A DNA stretch of 32,733 nucleotides from Bacillota bacterium (GTDB lineage: Bacteria > Bacillota > Dethiobacteria > DTU022), in contig JAAZLS010000052.1 in the NCBI GenBank assembly GCA_012799185.1, forward strand, positions 1-32,733. Direction: 5' to 3'. Below, piece by piece: positions 31,252-32,733 of this stretch. How positions within the stretch are numbered: position 1 is the first letter of the stretch; each line of letters begins with the position of its first letter. The notes under the pieces are model-generated. The model was not told the origin of the DNA and did no database searches. It worked only from the letters and a program-made list of their open reading frames with translations. The position numbers were made by a program, and so were the translations under genes.

Positions 31252-32274
31252 TTACCGGGGAATAATATCCCACCGGATCAGATCGTGATAGGTAACAAAA
31301 AGTATTAATAAGAGCAGGGCGGCAAAGCCTATAAAATGGATCAGCCCCTCTTTCTCCGGATCCAGCGGTTTCCCCCGCAGACCTTCGACAACCAAAAAGA
31401 GCAGGCGCCCCCCATCCAACGCCGGTATAGGCAGAAGATTTATTATACCCAGACTGATACTGATCAGGCCCGCCAGCCAGACCAGGTTGACAAACCCGGT
31501 GGCGGCCGCCTCCCCGACGATCATAATTACACCGACCGGCCCGGTTACATCCAGGGGTGCCCTTCCGGTAATAGTCCGCCCGATCGTCGTTAAGATCAGG
31601 GCGAACCGGGAAAAACTGACCTTGACCGATTCGACAAAGTGAAACCTTTTCACCGGAGGCGAGATGCCGATAATCGCTTTCCCCGCTCCGGGGGTCAATT
31701 CAGGAACGGCGGTCACCGTTAACTGCTCCCCCTGGCGAAGAAGATCGATCGTTACCTTTTCCCCCGCCCGGTTTTCGATCTGGGCGACCACCTCGTCCCA
31801 GTTATCGATCCTCCGCCCATCAATAGCTACAATCTCATCGCCCGGCCGGAGGCCGGCCCGGCTAGCCGGTGAATCGTCCACTATTTCCCCTAAAAATGAG
31901 CTGCCGGTTAACGGGGTGCCGAGCATGAAATAGAAGATGACAAAAAATAGGAGGAGAGCCAGCACTAGGTTCATCAGGGGGCCGGCTATAAGGATCAGGG
32001 CCCGCTGGAGAATCGACTTCCGGATAAAGCTATCCTCCGAGGGAACCTCCTCCTGCTCCGGATCCTCCCCCAACATCCGGCAGAACCCCCCCAGGGGGAA
32101 GAGCCGCAGGGAGTAGCTGGTATCCCCCTTTTTCCAGCCGGCCAAGCGGGGACCAAAACCGAGGGCCAGCTCCAACACCTTCACCCTGGTCGCCCGACAG
32201 GCAAAAAAGTGACCCAGCTCATGGGCTAAAACCAGTAATCCAAACACCAAGATTGATGCTACCAGGGTCTGCAT
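31252..32274 (-). CDS. rseP: RseP/RasP site-2 intramembrane metalloprotease
   Basis: A 340-aa membrane zinc protease that cuts transmembrane anti-sigma factors and leftover signal peptides. The first helix carries the zinc motif AHELGHFF (His18, Glu19, His22). A PDZ domain (LGEIVDDSPASRAGLRPGDEIVAIDG) sits in the middle, and the third zinc ligand motif NLLPIPALDGGRLLF near the C-terminus completes the site. It has four predicted membrane helices. ATG with AGAGG upstream; 4 nt after dxr. The dxr-rseP-ispG order is the common one in Gram-positives. Confidence 0.95.
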   Translation of the reverse strand: MQTLVASILVFGLLVLAHELGHFFACRATRVKVLELALGFGPRLAGWKKGDTSYSLRLFPLGGFCRMLGEDPEQEEVPSEDSFIRKSILQRALILIAGPLMNLVLALLLFFVIFYFMLGTPLTGSSFLGEIVDDSPASRAGLRPGDEIVAIDGRRIDNWDEVVAQIENRAGEKVTIDLLRQGEQLTVTAVPELTPGAGKAIIGISPPVKRFHFVESVKVSFSRFALILTTIGRTITGRAPLDVTGPVGVIMIVGEAAATGFVNLVWLAGLISISLGIINLLPIPALDGGRLLFLVVEGLRGKPLDPEKEGLIHFIGFAALLLLILFVTYHDLIRWDIIPR

Positions 32275-32278
32275 CCTA

Positions 32279-32733
32279 TTACCTCTCCCCCTCTATCAGG
32301 TCTACTATCTTGCGGGCCGTCGAACGGGCCCACCGATCGGCTTCTACCAGATCCTCAATTTCCGGCTTAGTCACAACGTTATGCTCTTCCAGTACCCGCC
32401 CGATCAGCGTCGCGATCCGGTTAAATTTAAGGCGACCCCGCAGGAATAGCTCCACCGCCACCTCGTTGGCTGCATTCAAACAGGCCGGCGCGCTCCCCCC
32501 CATCGCCCCCGCCCGATAGGCTAAATCGAGGCAGGGAAAACCCCGGCGATCCGGTTCCTGGAAGGACCACTCCTGCCGGGCCAGTTCCAGCCGGGGCCAG
32601 GGGCCGGCGACCCGTTCCGGATAGGTCAGCGCATATTGAATCGGTAACCGCATATCGGGAGGGCCGGCCTGGGCCAGGAATGAACCGTCTATTAACTCTA
32701 CCAGGGAGTGGATAATACTCTGGGGATGGATAA
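32279..32733 (-). CDS. dxr: 1-deoxy-D-xylulose-5-phosphate reductoisomerase, C-terminal part (partial)
   Basis: The frame continues open to the right edge; 151 codons are visible, and the track's 124-aa version begins at an internal Met. The first visible residues IHPQSIIHSLVELIDGS and DMRLPIQYALTYPERV are diagnostic for Dxr, as is GSAPACLNAANEVAVELFL. The C-terminal four-helix domain is complete. Dxr converts DXP to MEP, the first committed step of the MEP pathway, in which ispG also acts. The N-terminal NADPH domain and most catalytic residues lie outside the window. Confidence 0.94.
   Translation of the reverse strand, partial: IHPQSIIHSLVELIDGSFLAQAGPPDMRLPIQYALTYPERVAGPWPRLELARQEWSFQEPDRRGFPCLDLAYRAGAMGGSAPACLNAANEVAVELFLRGRLKFNRIATLIGRVLEEHNVVTKPEIEDLVEADRWARSTARKIVDLIEGER

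Overview
This 32.7 kb window looks like chromosome from an endospore-forming Bacillota (Clostridia or Limnochordia-like). It encodes both dipicolinate synthase subunits (dpaA, dpaB), a YlmC/YmxH sporulation protein, TepA, YlzJ and a SpoIIIE/FtsK translocase, in an order close to the Bacillus subtilis block nusA-ylxR-infB-rbfA-truB-ribF-rpsO-pnp-ylxY-ymxH-spoVFA-spoVFB-dapA-rnjB-tepA-ylzJ-spoIIIE-rodZ. An archaeal-type bifunctional fructose-1,6-bisphosphate aldolase/phosphatase hints at a thermophilic or anaerobic chemolithotrophic/syntrophic lifestyle (inference). All 34 genes I accept lie on the minus strand, so the window is read from high to low coordinates. Plus-strand ORFs in the track are shadows.

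Region by region, in transcription order. (1) 32733-29468: end of dxr, then rseP and ispG, with a family 2 glycosyltransferase where many relatives carry proS/polC. (2) 29379-24811: a promoter and a leader hairpin open the rimP-nusA-ylxR-infB-rbfA transcription/translation operon, which lacks ylxQ and ylxP. (3) 24811-19314: nrnA-truB-ribF, then rpsO with its own promoter, an intercistronic terminator, pnp and a strong terminator. (4) 19235-15932: two polysaccharide-deacetylase-fold proteins with eroded active sites, a VanW-domain protein, dut and ymxH. (5) 15935-15821: a cluster of REP-like repeats, then a YflT-type stress protein with its own promoter and terminator. (6) 15137-10838: dpaA-dpaB-dapA (dipicolinate and lysine branch), then RNase J and tandem terminators. 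(7) 10656-6262: bifunctional FBP aldolase/phosphatase, a secreted DUF4015 putative glycosidase and a DUF401 membrane protein. (8) 6145-4298: tepA-ylzJ-uppP. (9) 4249-4142: a second cluster of the same REP-like repeat in the opposite orientation. (10) 4117-1: ftsK with a good promoter, rodZ, a small membrane protein and the start of a compact FtsH-like AAA protein.

The themes are RNA metabolism (Pnp, RNase J, NrnA, NusA, RimP), isoprenoid and undecaprenyl supply for the envelope (Dxr, IspG, UppP), envelope/spore cortex (VanW, deacetylase-fold proteins, DPA synthesis) and chromosome translocation. The most unusual points are: the mini-FtsH plus translationally coupled membrane partner; the two degenerate NodB-fold proteins, one sharing an N-terminal domain with its VanW neighbour; the inverted pair of REP-like clusters bracketing about 11.6 kb; a 22-bp-period repeat at the fbp 3' end; and a four-codon leader ORF abutting infB. 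Start codons are often TTG, so several track starts were moved to positions supported by Shine-Dalgarno (SD) sequences.
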